A stretch of 64,000 bases of DNA from the NCBI RefSeq assembly GCF_028289855.1, contig NZ_JAQGKZ010000105.1:29499-93498 (forward strand), read 5' to 3'. Positions 1-8,877 of this stretch are shown here, one piece after another; within the stretch, counting starts at the first letter, position 1, and the number at the start of each line of letters is the position of its first letter. The DNA is from Sphingomonas bacterium. GTDB lineage: Bacteria; Pseudomonadota; Alphaproteobacteria; Sphingomonadales; Sphingomonadaceae. A model generated the notes under the pieces. That model ran no database searches and had not been told where the DNA came from. It saw only the letters and a list, made by a program, of their open reading frames with translations. A program made the position numbers and the translations under genes.

Positions 1-2
1 TC

Positions 3-890
3 ATGCGGTACGTGTTGATGGCAACGGTCGGCGTGGCGAGCCTCGCACTTGCGGGATGCTCCAAGACCGATTCTTCTTCTTTCAATAACGGCTCGTTCAG
101 CGCCGCACCGGCGAGCATACCCCAATCCGAGCCGGCGATGCGCGACGTCGCCGAAGGCGCCGCGCCCGGGATCGCGGTGACCGCAGCGCCGGGCGTCGCG
201 TTCACCTATCGCTACGCCTTCCGCCTGCCCGCCGCGAAGCTCGCCGCCGCGCAGGAAGCGCATGCCCAGGCGTGCGAGAAGCTCGGCGTCGCGCACTGCC
301 GGATTACGGGCATGCGCTATCGCGTGCTCGGCGAGAACAGCAACGAAGGGCAATTGCTGTTCAAGCTCGACCCGAGTCTCGCCCGTGCGTTCGGCAAGCA
401 GGGGATCGACGCGATCGTCGCGGCCGAGGGCAAATTGACCGATGCCGAGATCACCGGCACCGATGCCGGGGCGGAGATCGCCAAGCTGCAATCGCTGAAG
501 GCGCAAGCCGCCGCCGAATTGCAGCGGATCGACCGCGAACTGGCGCGCAAGGATTTGAAGGAGGACGAACGCGCCGAACTGCAGCGCCAGCGCGCGTCAA
601 TCACGTCGCAGATCACCGACGCTAAGACCGGGACGAGTGATCAGCAGGAAGCGCTCGCGAACACGCCGATGGAATTCGACTATCAATCCGGCCCCGCCGT
701 TCAGGGCTTCGACGGCAGCGCGCCGATCACCAGTGCGGCCAATGTGTTCGTCGGGTCGGCGACGGTGACGATCGGTTTCGTCCTGACGATGCTTGCGGTG
801 CTGATCCCGCCGGGGATCATCGTGCTCGGCGGCTTCCTGCTGTGGCGTCGCTTCCGCCCGCGCCGCAAGCCCGTCGAGACGGCGGCGTGA
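3..890 (+). CDS. DUF4349-type membrane-anchored lipoprotein
   Basis: A 295-residue protein that begins with a lipoprotein signal peptide (hydrophobic stretch ending in LALAGC, Cys about residue 19). A charged, predicted coiled-coil stretch (about residues 155-215, rich in Lys/Glu/Arg/Gln) is followed near the C-terminus by one transmembrane helix (about 245-272) and a basic tail. This order (lipobox, periplasmic domain, coiled coil, C-terminal helix) is typical of DUF4349 proteins, whose function is unknown. The first ATG lies two bases inside the window, so its ribosome binding site is not visible and an upstream start cannot be excluded, although the signal peptide argues for this one. Confidence 0.75.
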   Translation: MRYVLMATVGVASLALAGCSKTDSSSFNNGSFSAAPASIPQSEPAMRDVAEGAAPGIAVTAAPGVAFTYRYAFRLPAAKLAAAQEAHAQACEKLGVAHCRITGMRYRVLGENSNEGQLLFKLDPSLARAFGKQGIDAIVAAEGKLTDAEITGTDAGAEIAKLQSLKAQAAAELQRIDRELARKDLKEDERAELQRQRASITSQITDAKTGTSDQQEALANTPMEFDYQSGPAVQGFDGSAPITSAANVFVGSATVTIGFVLTMLAVLIPPGIIVLGGFLLWRRFRPRRKPVETAA

Positions 891-932
891 TTGCACGCCG
901 GGACGCTTTCCTGTAACGGCCTCAACCTTCCC

Positions 933-961
933 GCCCCGGTGCGCGCCAGCGTTGCCGGGGC
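933..961 (+). terminator. GC-rich stem-loop between the lipoprotein gene and purC
   Basis: GCCCCGG at 933-939 pairs with CCGGGGC at 955-961 around a 15-base loop, followed by a short CTCCTTTC tail. It could be a weak intrinsic terminator of the upstream gene. The U-tract is poor, so this is only a candidate. Confidence 0.35.
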
Positions 962-989
962 GCTCCTTTCACGAGAGGTTGCGCCGAAT

Positions 990-1769
990 ATGGCACGCCG
1001 CCGCCAGATCTACGAAGGCAAGGCCAAGATCCTCTACGAGGGTCCCGAGCCGGGCACGCTGATCCAATATTTCAAGGACGACGCGACCGCGTTCAACGCC
1101 CAGAAAAAGGGCACGATCAGCGGCAAGGGCGTGCTCAACAACCGCATCAGCGAGCACATTTTCACGTTGCTCGGGCTGATCGGCATCCCGACGCACTTCA
1201 TCCGCCGCCTCAACATGCGCGAGCAATTGATCCGCCAGGTCGAAATCGTGCCGATCGAAGTCGTCGTGCGCAACGTCGCCGCCGGCTCGATCTCCACCCG
1301 TCTCGGCATCGAGGAGGGCACCCAGCTCCCGCGCACGATCATCGAATATTATTACAAGGACGACGCGCTCGGCGACCCCATGATCACCGACGAGCATATC
1401 GCCGCGTTCGGCTGGGCCAGCCAGGAGGAGATGCACGACATCGCCGACCTGGCGATCCGCATCAACGATTTCCTGTGCGGGCTGTTCGCCGGGATCGGCA
1501 TCCGTCTGGTCGACTTCAAGCTCGAATTCGGGCGGATCTGGGATAACGATTACGGCCGGATCATCCTGGCCGACGAGATCAGTCCCGACGGCTGCCGGCT
1601 GTGGGACATGAAGACCAACGAGAAGCTCGACAAGGATCGCTTCCGCCGCGACCTGGGCGGCGAGGTCGAGGCCTATCAGGAGGTCGCGCGGCGGCTCGGT
1701 CTTCTGCCCGACGAGGCCGAGGGCGCGGTGCTCGATCTCGAAAAGCATCGCCTGAACCGCGGCAAGTAG
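990..1769 (+). CDS. purC: Phosphoribosylaminoimidazole-succinocarboxamide synthase
   Basis: SAICAR synthetase of de novo purine synthesis, which joins CAIR and aspartate using ATP in the cytoplasm. The 259-residue length is normal. The N-terminal nucleotide-binding motif [11 protein letters not shown] (about 7-17) and the [12 protein letters not shown] motif (about 194-205) are both present. The ATG at 990 is preceded by GAGAGG and gives the canonical [11 protein letters not shown] start. An upstream in-frame ATG at 891 would add a non-conserved 33-residue extension across the stem-loop and is rejected. purS and purQ lie 2 kb downstream on the same strand, so this is part of a split purine cluster. 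Confidence 0.95.
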   Translation: MARRRQIYEGKAKILYEGPEPGTLIQYFKDDATAFNAQKKGTISGKGVLNNRISEHIFTLLGLIGIPTHFIRRLNMREQLIRQVEIVPIEVVVRNVAAGSISTRLGIEEGTQLPRTIIEYYYKDDALGDPMITDEHIAAFGWASQEEMHDIADLAIRINDFLCGLFAGIGIRLVDFKLEFGRIWDNDYGRIILADEISPDGCRLWDMKTNEKLDKDRFRRDLGGEVEAYQEVARRLGLLPDEAEGAVLDLEKHRLNRGK

Positions 1770-1776
1770 TGCCGGC

Positions 1777-3594
1777 TTGACCGCGCCGGGTGCGAGCGAC
1801 GGGTACCGACCGGAAATCGACGGCCTGCGCGCGGTCGCGGTGGTCGCGGTCATCCTCTATCACGCGCAGCTCGGGATCCTCTCCGGCGGTTATCTCGGCG
1901 TCGATATCTTTTTCATCATCAGCGGGTTCCTCATCACCGGAATCATCGAAGCCGAACTGGCCGCAGGGCACTTCTCGATCCTGCGCTTCTACGAGCGCCG
2001 CATCCGCCGGATCATTCCCGCGCTGACGATGATGATGCTGTTGTGCGTGCCGCTGGCGTGGCGCCTGATGCTGCCCGACGACCTGGAGAATTTCGGCCAG
2101 TCCTTGGTCGCAACGACCGCGTTTGCCAACAACGTCCTGCTCACGCTGACCTCGGGCTATTTCGAGCTTGCGACCGATTTCAAGCCGCTCGTTCATACCT
2201 GGACGTTGGGGGTCGAGGAGCAATATTACCTGATCGTGCCGCTGTTGTTGGCGGGCATGTTCCGCTGGGGCGGGCGGCGGCTGACGATCGTCGTCATCGT
2301 CAGCGTTACGGCGATCAGCTTCGTCGTGGCGCTGGCCTGCGCGCGGTATGCGTCAACCGCGGGCTTCTACTTGCTGCCGTCACGTGCTTGGGAGCTCGGC
2401 GCGGGGTCGCTGGTCGCACTGCTCGCAAAACCGGTCGGCAGACGAGAGGCGCCCGCCGCAGCCGGACTGGCGGTGATTGTGTTGTCGCTGCTGCTCGCGG
2501 GCGAGCGCTTCGCCGATTTGGTCTGGCCGATGACGATCCCGGTCGCGGCGACATGCCTTGTTCTCGCCTATGGCCGCGACGGTACTATGACTGGGCGCGC
2601 GCTGGCCTGGCGGCCAGCGGTGATCGTCGGGCTAATGAGCTATTCGCTCTATCTCTACCATCAGCCCGTGTTCGCGTTCGCGCGCATCGCGAGCCTCGAC
2701 CAGCCGAGCCGAGCGACGATGGCCTTGCTGATCGCGCCGGTATTTCTGCTGGCCTGGCTGTCGTGGCGGTTCGTCGAACGCCCGTTCCGCGATCGCGACC
2801 GGACGCGCTCACGTACCGTTGTCGCATTCTGGCTAGTTAGCAGCTTCATGCTCTTGGTTATCGGCGGCGCGATGGCGGCGACGTCGGGATTCAAGGCGCG
2901 CTGGCCCGAACTCGCCGAACGCGATGCGGGCTTCGGTGCTGCCCAAAACGAGGCCTACAACCTCTCTGCCTTCGCTTTCCGCGACATACCGCTACCGGAT
3001 GCCAGCCCCAAAATCCGCGTCCTTGTGCTGGGCAATTCGTTCGCGCGCGATTTCATCAATATGGGCCAGGCCAGCGGCAATTTTAGCCATCACGTCGTCA
3101 GCTATGACGAGAAAACCTGCCCGTTGCGCTTCACCCCGGTCGAGCACCGCAATCTGCGAAACGCGGATTTCGTCGTGTTCGGGTCGTTCGCGAAACGCTG
3201 TCTGGACCGCTGGCTGCCGGGCGCAGCGCTCGACACCGGCGCGCGGATCATCGTGCTGGGCACCAAGAATTTCGGCTGGAACAACAATGCGGTGATGCTG
3301 CTCGACCCCGCAATCCGCTACACCTACCGCGCCAAGGTGCTCGACAGCGCGCTCGCCACCAACGAATTTGAACGCCGCGCCGTCCCGCCCGCCCAATTCG
3401 TCAACCTGCTCGGCATGCTGATGGACGGCCAGCATCGCGTCGCCGTTTTCACGCCCGACCACAAGTTCATCAGTCAGGACCGCCAGCATTTGACAAGCGC
3501 CGGCGCTGCCTATGTCGGAAGCATCGTGTTCCGCGATCCGCGCCTGCAGGCGCTGGCGACGAGCGTCAGCTCTTCACCCGGATCCCGCAAATGA
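1777..3594 (+). CDS. OafA/YrhL-type acyltransferase with C-terminal SGNH domain
   Basis: A 605-residue integral membrane protein. Residues about 10-345 form an acyltransferase-3 domain: the start RPEIDGLRAVAVVAVILYH carries the family's conserved Arg/His, and about ten hydrophobic helices follow. After one more helix comes a periplasmic SGNH-like domain (about 395-600) with a GNSFARD serine motif near residue 419 and a DRQHLTSAG Asp/His motif near 568. Such proteins O-acetylate surface polysaccharides or lipopolysaccharide. The start is TTG at 1777, only seven bases after the purC stop, so it is probably translated from the purC transcript. Its specific acceptor cannot be predicted. Confidence 0.85.
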   Translation: MTAPGASDGYRPEIDGLRAVAVVAVILYHAQLGILSGGYLGVDIFFIISGFLITGIIEAELAAGHFSILRFYERRIRRIIPALTMMMLLCVPLAWRLMLPDDLENFGQSLVATTAFANNVLLTLTSGYFELATDFKPLVHTWTLGVEEQYYLIVPLLLAGMFRWGGRRLTIVVIVSVTAISFVVALACARYASTAGFYLLPSRAWELGAGSLVALLAKPVGRREAPAAAGLAVIVLSLLLAGERFADLVWPMTIPVAATCLVLAYGRDGTMTGRALAWRPAVIVGLMSYSLYLYHQPVFAFARIASLDQPSRATMALLIAPVFLLAWLSWRFVERPFRDRDRTRSRTVVAFWLVSSFMLLVIGGAMAATSGFKARWPELAERDAGFGAAQNEAYNLSAFAFRDIPLPDASPKIRVLVLGNSFARDFINMGQASGNFSHHVVSYDEKTCPLRFTPVEHRNLRNADFVVFGSFAKRCLDRWLPGAALDTGARIIVLGTKNFGWNNNAVMLLDPAIRYTYRAKVLDSALATNEFERRAVPPAQFVNLLGMLMDGQHRVAVFTPDHKFISQDRQHLTSAGAAYVGSIVFRDPRLQALATSVSSSPGSRK

Positions 3595-3715
3595 TTCCGA
3601 AGACGAAGCACGACACGAGCGATAGCTGAACGTACCCCGCCGGGTCGGTCCAGCCGAAATAGTCGCCGCCGAACGCGAACAGCGAAATGAACATGAACAT
3701 TGCCACCACGGCCAT
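3566..3715 (-). CDS. Small membrane protein, 49 residues
   Basis: A 49-residue protein with two hydrophobic helices (about residues 2-17 and 29-45) separated by a short polar, aromatic turn (GGDYFGWTDPAGY). ATG at 3713-3715 is preceded on the minus strand by GGGGGTG at a good spacing. Its end overlaps the end of the convergent acyltransferase by 29 bases. I do not recognise a family. The amino-acid composition and tidy hydrophobic pattern favour a real small membrane protein over a chance ORF. Confidence 0.6.
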   Translation of the reverse strand: MAVVAMFMFISLFAFGGDYFGWTDPAGYVQLSLVSCFVFGIICGIRVKS

Positions 3716-3871
3716 GTCCGCACCCCCAATACCTCTCGCACGCCCTCGCGAGTCAGGCCCCGTCCCTGCCTGAAGCTGCTCCGCCCGTATTAACGAAACG
3801 TGAAACTTGCGACGAGCGGCGGGCGCGGCCATAGCGGCGCCGACTCCTACCTCAGCCAGGAAGCGCCGCCT

Positions 3872-4102
3872 ATGAAGGTCCGCATCGTCGTCACCCTCAA
3901 GCCCGGCGTGCTCGACCCGCAGGGCAAGGCGATCCACAAATCGCTCGAGGGGCTCGGGTTTGGCGGCATCAACGACGTTCGCGCGGGCAAGGTGATCGAG
4001 CTCGACGTCGCCGACGGGACCAGCGACGACGATCTCGACGGCATGTGCCGACGGCTGATCGCCAATACGGTGATCGAGAATTACCGGGTCGAGCGCGTAT
4101 GA
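3872..4102 (+). CDS. purS: Phosphoribosylformylglycinamidine synthase subunit PurS
   Basis: A 76-residue protein with the PurS pattern: [20 protein letters not shown] at the N-terminus, then [20 protein letters not shown] and a C-terminal [16 protein letters not shown]. PurS bridges PurQ and PurL in the FGAM synthase complex. The ATG at 3872 gives the canonical start. The stop overlaps the purQ start (ATGA at 4099-4102), indicating translational coupling of the two subunits. Confidence 0.95.
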   Translation: MKVRIVVTLKPGVLDPQGKAIHKSLEGLGFGGINDVRAGKVIELDVADGTSDDDLDGMCRRLIANTVIENYRVERV

Positions 4103-4764
4103 GCGCCGCGGTCGTCGTCTTCCCGGGATCGAATTGCGACCGCGACCTTGCGGTGGCGATCGAGGCGGTGACCGGGCGCAAGCCGGCGATGGTGTGGCAC
4201 GCCGACACCGAGCTTCCCGCCGGATGCGACCTGATCGCTTTGCCCGGCGGCTTTTCCTACGGCGATTATCTCCGCTCGGGCGCAATGGCGGCACGGTCGC
4301 CGGTCATGCGCGCGGTGGTCGACGCGGCGGAGCGCGGCGTACCGGTACTGGGCGTGTGCAACGGATTCCAAGTGCTGACCGAAGCCGGGCTGCTGCCCGG
4401 CGCGTTGATGCGCAATGCGGGACTCAATTTCGTGTGCCGCGACGTCGAACTGTCGGTCGACAACGCGCAATCCGCCTTCACCAGCCGCTACGCCCAAGGC
4501 GAGAAAATCCTGATCCCGGTCGCGCACCACGACGGCAACTACTTCGCCGACGCTGCGACGCTCGACCGGCTCGAAGGCGAAGGCCGCGTCGCATTCCGCT
4601 ATACCGGCCAGGTTAACGGCTCCGCACGCCAGATCGCCGGCGTGCTCAACACGGCGGGCAACGTGCTCGGCATGATGCCGCATCCCGAACGCAAGATCGA
4701 AGCCGCACATGGCGGGATTGATGGGCGGCGGTTATTCGAAGGGCTGCTCGAGCTGGTCGCCTAG
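4099..4764 (+). CDS. purQ: Phosphoribosylformylglycinamidine synthase subunit PurQ
   Basis: A 221-residue class I glutamine amidotransferase that supplies ammonia to PurL for FGAM synthesis. It has the N-terminal FPGSNCDRD, the [12 protein letters not shown] motif, the nucleophile Cys in GVCNGFQVL (about residue 87) and a C-terminal HPER with the catalytic His/Glu. Its ATG overlaps the purS stop by four bases. The 3' end overlaps the convergent transporter gene by three or four bases. purL is not in the window. Confidence 0.95.
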   Translation: MSAAVVVFPGSNCDRDLAVAIEAVTGRKPAMVWHADTELPAGCDLIALPGGFSYGDYLRSGAMAARSPVMRAVVDAAERGVPVLGVCNGFQVLTEAGLLPGALMRNAGLNFVCRDVELSVDNAQSAFTSRYAQGEKILIPVAHHDGNYFADAATLDRLEGEGRVAFRYTGQVNGSARQIAGVLNTAGNVLGMMPHPERKIEAAHGGIDGRRLFEGLLELVA

Positions 4765-5504
4765 ACCTTCGCCTTGAACGGCGAGAAATCTGTGCCTTCG
4801 TCGAACACATCGACACCCTCGGCGCGCTTGAGACCACCGACGACGAGATAAGTCGCGGGCGTGAGCAGCGCTTCCCACGCAACCTTCAGCGCCCATTGCG
4901 TGAACAGCAATTTGATCACCAGCGTGTGCGTGAATCCTTCGGCACCCCAGAAGGCGAGCGGGTAGAAGATCAGGCTATCGACGCCCTCCCCGGCAATGGT
5001 CGAGCCGATCGTCCGCAACCACAGATGCTTGCCGCTCGTCCGGATCTTCATCTTGGCGAGCACGTACGAATTGACGAATTCGCCCGCCCAGAACGCGCAG
5101 CAGCTGGCGAAGACGATCCGCGGCACCTGGCCGAAAATCGTCTGATATGCCGCCTGGTTGGTCCAGTCGGGCGCGGGCGGCAGCGCGACCACCACCCAGC
5201 TCATGAACGCCATGAATAAGACCGCGCCGAACCCCGCCCAGATCACGCGCCGTGCGCGGGCATAGCCGTACACCTCAGTCAGTACGTCGCCGATCACGTA
5301 GGAAATCGGGAAGAACAGGATGCCCGCGCCGAACGGCCAATAACCGTAGCCGGGCAACCACACTTGCGCGACCTTGCCCGCGCCGATCACGTTCGAGAGG
5401 AGCAGGATCGCGACGAACGCCGCCATCACGAAATCGTAATAGCGAAAGTTCTGGACGGCATTTGCCGTCACCGTCCGCAGCTTGCCCCGATCCCCGTCGC
5501 TCAT
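4761..5504 (-). CDS. yhhQ: Queuosine precursor transporter (VUT/YhhQ family)
   Basis: A 247-residue inner-membrane protein with about six helices and family hallmarks: [33 protein letters not shown] and the C-terminal YPLAFWG region. YhhQ proteins import 7-cyano-7-deazaguanine or related queuosine precursors. ATG at 5502-5504 starts MSDGDRGK. An in-frame ORF continues upstream through the tRNA-Arg gene on the other strand and is not real coding sequence. It is convergent with purQ. Confidence 0.85.
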   Translation of the reverse strand: MSDGDRGKLRTVTANAVQNFRYYDFVMAAFVAILLLSNVIGAGKVAQVWLPGYGYWPFGAGILFFPISYVIGDVLTEVYGYARARRVIWAGFGAVLFMAFMSWVVVALPPAPDWTNQAAYQTIFGQVPRIVFASCCAFWAGEFVNSYVLAKMKIRTSGKHLWLRTIGSTIAGEGVDSLIFYPLAFWGAEGFTHTLVIKLLFTQWALKVAWEALLTPATYLVVGGLKRAEGVDVFDEGTDFSPFKAKV

Positions 5505-5561
5505 GGCGGCGTTATGATGGGCGTTTCGCGACCGCGCAATCCGCGCTAGGCGCATCGGCGG

Positions 5562-5638
5562 GCGCCCGTAGTTCAACTGGATAGAGCACGAGCCTTCTAA
5601 GCTTGGAGTTGCAGGTTCGAGTCCTGCCGGGCGCGCCA
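5562..5638 (+). tRNA. tRNA-Arg (anticodon TCT)
   Basis: A complete cloverleaf of 77 bases. The 7-bp acceptor stem GCGCCCG (5562-5568) pairs with CGGGCGC (5628-5634). There is a D-arm GTTC...GAGC, an anticodon stem CGAGC/GCTTG around loop CTTCTAA with anticodon TCT, and a T-arm GCAGG-TTCGAGT-CCTGC. Discriminator G and an encoded CCA (5636-5638) follow. Confidence 0.97.
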
Positions 5639-5644
5639 TTATTA

Positions 5645-6652
5645 TTACGAGAAGCGCGGGGCCGGCGCGGGCTGCATTACGCCGTGTTGTTCAATAAAAG
5701 TGCCGCGCGCCACATTGTGCGGGTGTGCCGCCGCCTCCGCCATCGACAGGACGGGCGCGAAACAGACGTCGCTGCCCTCCATTGCCGCACACCACTCGTC
5801 GCGAGTTCGCGACTTGAAGATCGCGGTCAGCCGCTCCTTCTGCGCGGGCCATTGCGCGCGGTCGAATTGGGCGTCGAACAAAGGGTCGCCGTCGATCCCC
5901 AGTTTTTCGCGAAGCAGCGCGTAGAATTGCGGCTCGATCGATCCGATCGACACGAACCCGCCATCGGCGGTCTCGTAGACATCGTAGAACGGCGCGCCGC
6001 CATCAAGCATGTTCACACCGCGCTCGTCGGTCCACATGCCGCTGGCGCGAAAGCCCCACATCATTCCCATCAACAGTGCCGACCCGTCGGTCATCGCGCA
6101 GTCGATCACTTGTCCCGGCGCGCCGTTCCTGACCGCGAGCAATCCGCTGACCATGCCGAAGGCGAGCATCATCGCGCCGCCGCCGAAATCGCCGATCAGG
6201 TTGATCGGCGGCACGGGTTTCTCGCCCGCCCGCCCGATCGCGCCGAGCACGCCCGACAGCGCGATGTAGTTGATGTCGTGCCCGGCCGCCGGGGCATATG
6301 GCCCGTCCTGCCCCCAGCCGGTCATGCGCCCGATCACCAGTTTGGGATTGTCGCCGAGGAGCACGTCGGGCCCGATACCGAGCCGCTCCATCACGCCGGG
6401 GCGGAACCCTTCGATCAGACCGTCAGCGGTCTTCACCAGGTCGCGCAACTTCGCGATATCGCCGGGCGACTTGAGGTCGAGTTGCATCGCCGCGCGCCCG
6501 CGCAGCAACGGATCGCGCGGATTGAGCGTCGCCCCAGGCCGATCGATGCGGATCACCTCCGCGCCGTGATCGGCCAGCATCATCCCGCAAAACGGCCCCG
6601 GCCCGATCCCCGCCAGTTCGACGACGCGAATGCCGGTTAGCGGAGCCGCCAT
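5645..6652 (-). CDS. Class III CoA-transferase / alpha-methylacyl-CoA racemase-like
   Basis: A 335-residue CaiB/BaiF-family protein. It opens with LTGIRVVELAGIGPGPFCGM and has RIDRPG, GFRPGVMERLGIG and the conserved Asp in DCAMTDGSALL, which in this family is the catalytic residue. It is closest in feel to alpha-methylacyl-CoA racemases (epimerisation at C2 of branched acyl-CoAs), but a CoA-transferase activity is possible. It follows the SDR gene by one base in the same leftward operon with thiolase, which fits branched-chain or fatty acyl-CoA breakdown. Confidence 0.8.
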   Translation of the reverse strand: MAAPLTGIRVVELAGIGPGPFCGMMLADHGAEVIRIDRPGATLNPRDPLLRGRAAMQLDLKSPGDIAKLRDLVKTADGLIEGFRPGVMERLGIGPDVLLGDNPKLVIGRMTGWGQDGPYAPAAGHDINYIALSGVLGAIGRAGEKPVPPINLIGDFGGGAMMLAFGMVSGLLAVRNGAPGQVIDCAMTDGSALLMGMMWGFRASGMWTDERGVNMLDGGAPFYDVYETADGGFVSIGSIEPQFYALLREKLGIDGDPLFDAQFDRAQWPAQKERLTAIFKSRTRDEWCAAMEGSDVCFAPVLSMAEAAAHPHNVARGTFIEQHGVMQPAPAPRFS

Positions 6653-6653
6653 G

Positions 6654-7436
6654 TCAGCGCGGCGCCATCCGGATCGCGCCGTCGAGACGCACGTCCTCGC
6701 CGTTGAAATAGCCGTTCTCGATCATCGTCAACGCCAAGTTGGCGTACTCGGGAGGATTGCCGAGTCGTTTCGGGAACGGCACCGACGCCGCGAGATTGTC
6801 GCGCACCTGTTGCGGCGCACCCTGCATCAACGGGGTTTCGAAAATGCCCGGCAGGATCGTGTTGATGCGGATGCCCTCACCCATCAAGTCGCGCGCGATC
6901 GGGAGCGTCATGCCGACCACGCCGCCCTTCGACGCCGAATAGGCCGCCTGGCCGATCTGGCCGTCCTCGGCAGCGACCGACGCGGTCATAACCATCGCGC
7001 CGCGCTCACCATCCTCGCCGGGTTCGAGCGTCAACATCCCCGCCGCCGATTTCGCGACGCAACGGAACGTGCCGATCAGGTTGATCTGGATGAGCCAGTC
7101 GAACGCGGCCAGGCTGAAATGCTTGATGCTGCCGTCTTCCTTGGAGCGGCTGGCGGTCTTCATCGCGTTGCCGGTGCCGGCGCAGCAGACGAGCACGCGC
7201 TCCTGTCCGTGCGCCGCACGCGCCTTCACGAAGCCCGCATCGACGCTATCGTCGCTGGTCACGTTAACCTCGCAGAAGACGCCGCCGATTTCGTTGGCAA
7301 CGGCTTCGCCTTTCTCCGCCTGCATGTCGAAGATCGCGACTTTGACGCCCTTGGCGGCCAGCGCCCGCGCTGTCGCCGCACCGAGGCCGGAGGCGCCGCC
7401 GGTGACCACTGCGGATACGGTGTTGTCGAGTTTCAT
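6654..7436 (-). CDS. SDR-family 3-hydroxyacyl-CoA dehydrogenase-like oxidoreductase
   Basis: A 260-residue short-chain dehydrogenase. The nucleotide-binding motif is TGGASGLG near the N-terminus, with a CCAGTG motif mid-sequence. The catalytic Tyr/Lys sit in AYSASKGGVVGMT. The pattern LAAKGVKVAIFDMQ plus IARDLMGEGIRINTILPGIF with PQ and PFPKRLG resembles the HSD17B10 / 3-hydroxyacyl-CoA dehydrogenase type 2 branch, so NAD-dependent oxidation of a 3-hydroxyacyl-CoA is the best guess. It lies between thiolase and the CoA-transferase/racemase gene, consistent with one beta-oxidation-type operon. Confidence 0.85.
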   Translation of the reverse strand: MKLDNTVSAVVTGGASGLGAATARALAAKGVKVAIFDMQAEKGEAVANEIGGVFCEVNVTSDDSVDAGFVKARAAHGQERVLVCCAGTGNAMKTASRSKEDGSIKHFSLAAFDWLIQINLIGTFRCVAKSAAGMLTLEPGEDGERGAMVMTASVAAEDGQIGQAAYSASKGGVVGMTLPIARDLMGEGIRINTILPGIFETPLMQGAPQQVRDNLAASVPFPKRLGNPPEYANLALTMIENGYFNGEDVRLDGAIRMAPR

Positions 7437-7454
7437 TCCCGTCTTCTCCTATTC

Positions 7455-7534
7455 GTCATGCCGGACTTGATCCGGCATCCCGCTTTTTTCCGTTCAGCGG
7501 ATAAAGCGGGACCCCGGCTCAAGGCCGGGGTGAC
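7455..7534. repeat. Palindromic intergenic repeat (GTCATGCCGGACTTGATCC type)
   Basis: An imperfect palindrome of about 80 bases. The arm beginning GTCATGCCGGACTTGATCC is mirrored by an arm ending GGCTCAAGGCCGGGGTGAC, with inner arms CCCGC/GCGGG. It sits in the 117-base gap between the thiolase and SDR genes. A second copy of the same family lies inside dnaE2 (14451-14536), so it is a dispersed element. It could fold in the mRNA and modulate expression of the downstream operon genes. Confidence 0.8.
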
Positions 7535-7553
7535 GGTTAATGTGCGTTGACCA

Positions 7554-8729
7554 TTACAGCCGCTCGACAATCGTCACGTTGGCGATCCCGCCGCCCTCGC
7601 ACATCGTCTGCAAGCCCCATCTCTTGTCGCGCGCCTTCAATGCGTGGAGCAAAGTCGTCATCAGCTTGGTGCCCGATGCGCCGAGCGGGTGGCCGAGCGC
7701 AATCGCGCCGCCATTAACGTTGAGCCGGGCATGGTCGCCGCCGATCACCTTCAACCAAGCCAGCGGCACCGGCGCGAACGCTTCGTTGACTTCGTACAGG
7801 TCGATATCCTCAATCTTCATACCCGCCCGCAGCAACGCCCGCTGCGTCGCGGGGAGCGGTTCTTCGAGCATGATCACCGGGTCGCCCGCGGTCACCGTCA
7901 GATTGTGAATCCGTGCCAGCGGGGTCAGGCCATGATCCTTGAGCGCACGCTCGCTGACGATCATCACGCCCGACGACCCGTCGCAAATCTGGCTCGCCGA
8001 CGCCGCGGTCAGCACCCCGCCTTCCTGCAACAGTTTCACCGCACCGAGCGATTCCATCGAGGCATCGTAGCGGATGCCCTCGTCGGTCGTATGGAACCCC
8101 TCATTGCCCTCTTCGTCGACGATCGCGAGCGGGACGATCTCGTCGGTGAACGCGCCGGCCTGCGTCGCCGCGGCCGCGCGCTTGTGGCTTTCGAGCGAGA
8201 AGGCGTCGAGTTCCTCGCGGCTGAAGCCGTACTTTTGCGCCATCATGCCGGCACCGACGAACTGGCTGAACCCAGGCACCCCGTAGCGGTCCTTGATCCG
8301 CTGCGAGAGCGGCCCGACGCCGATACCGAGTTGAGCGGGGGCCGTGACCGACAATCCCATCGGCACGCGAGTCATGCTCTCCACGCCCGCCGCGATGACG
8401 ATGTCCTGCGTCCCCGACATCACGGCCTGGGCGGCGAACTGGATCGCCTGTTGCGACGACCCGCATTGGCGATCGATCGACACCGCCGGCACGCTGTCCG
8501 GGAGCGATGAGGCCATCACCGCATTGCGGCCGATATGCCCGCCTTGCTCGCCGGCCTGCATCACGCAGCCCATGATGACGTCTTCGATCGCCGCGCCGTC
8601 AATCCCCGATCGCTGCACCAGCGCGTCGAGCACCGCGCCGCCCAGATCGGCCGGATGCCAGTCCTTCAGCTTGCCGCCGCGCCGCCCGCCCGCCGTGCGC
8701 GCCGCCGCGACGATATATGCTTCCGCCAT
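7554..8729 (-). CDS. Acetyl-CoA acyltransferase (thiolase)
   Basis: A 391-residue thiolase that catalyses CoA-dependent cleavage of 3-ketoacyl-CoA (or the reverse condensation). The nucleophilic Cys is in SIDRQCGSSQQA (Cys about 89), the His motif is in GGAIALGHPLGASG, and the second Cys is in TMCEGGGIANV near the C-terminus. Length is normal. It is the first gene of the leftward thiolase-SDR-CoA-transferase/racemase group. ATG at 8727-8729 gives MAEAYIVAAARTA, the usual start. Substrate chain length cannot be told from the sequence. Confidence 0.92.
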   Translation of the reverse strand: MAEAYIVAAARTAGGRRGGKLKDWHPADLGGAVLDALVQRSGIDGAAIEDVIMGCVMQAGEQGGHIGRNAVMASSLPDSVPAVSIDRQCGSSQQAIQFAAQAVMSGTQDIVIAAGVESMTRVPMGLSVTAPAQLGIGVGPLSQRIKDRYGVPGFSQFVGAGMMAQKYGFSREELDAFSLESHKRAAAATQAGAFTDEIVPLAIVDEEGNEGFHTTDEGIRYDASMESLGAVKLLQEGGVLTAASASQICDGSSGVMIVSERALKDHGLTPLARIHNLTVTAGDPVIMLEEPLPATQRALLRAGMKIEDIDLYEVNEAFAPVPLAWLKVIGGDHARLNVNGGAIALGHPLGASGTKLMTTLLHALKARDKRWGLQTMCEGGGIANVTIVERL

Positions 8730-8877
8730 CCAGCCTCTCCTTTATTTGAGTTGCAGATAGCCACCGGTTGACGGAAGCGGCAAGCGAATTTGCGGGGTGG
8801 ACGGCGGCACCGGTCGGTGTATTGGCACGGTTCCTCCCCGCTCAAGCTGAATGGAGTTGCGCGTGTCTGGAGGTCTC

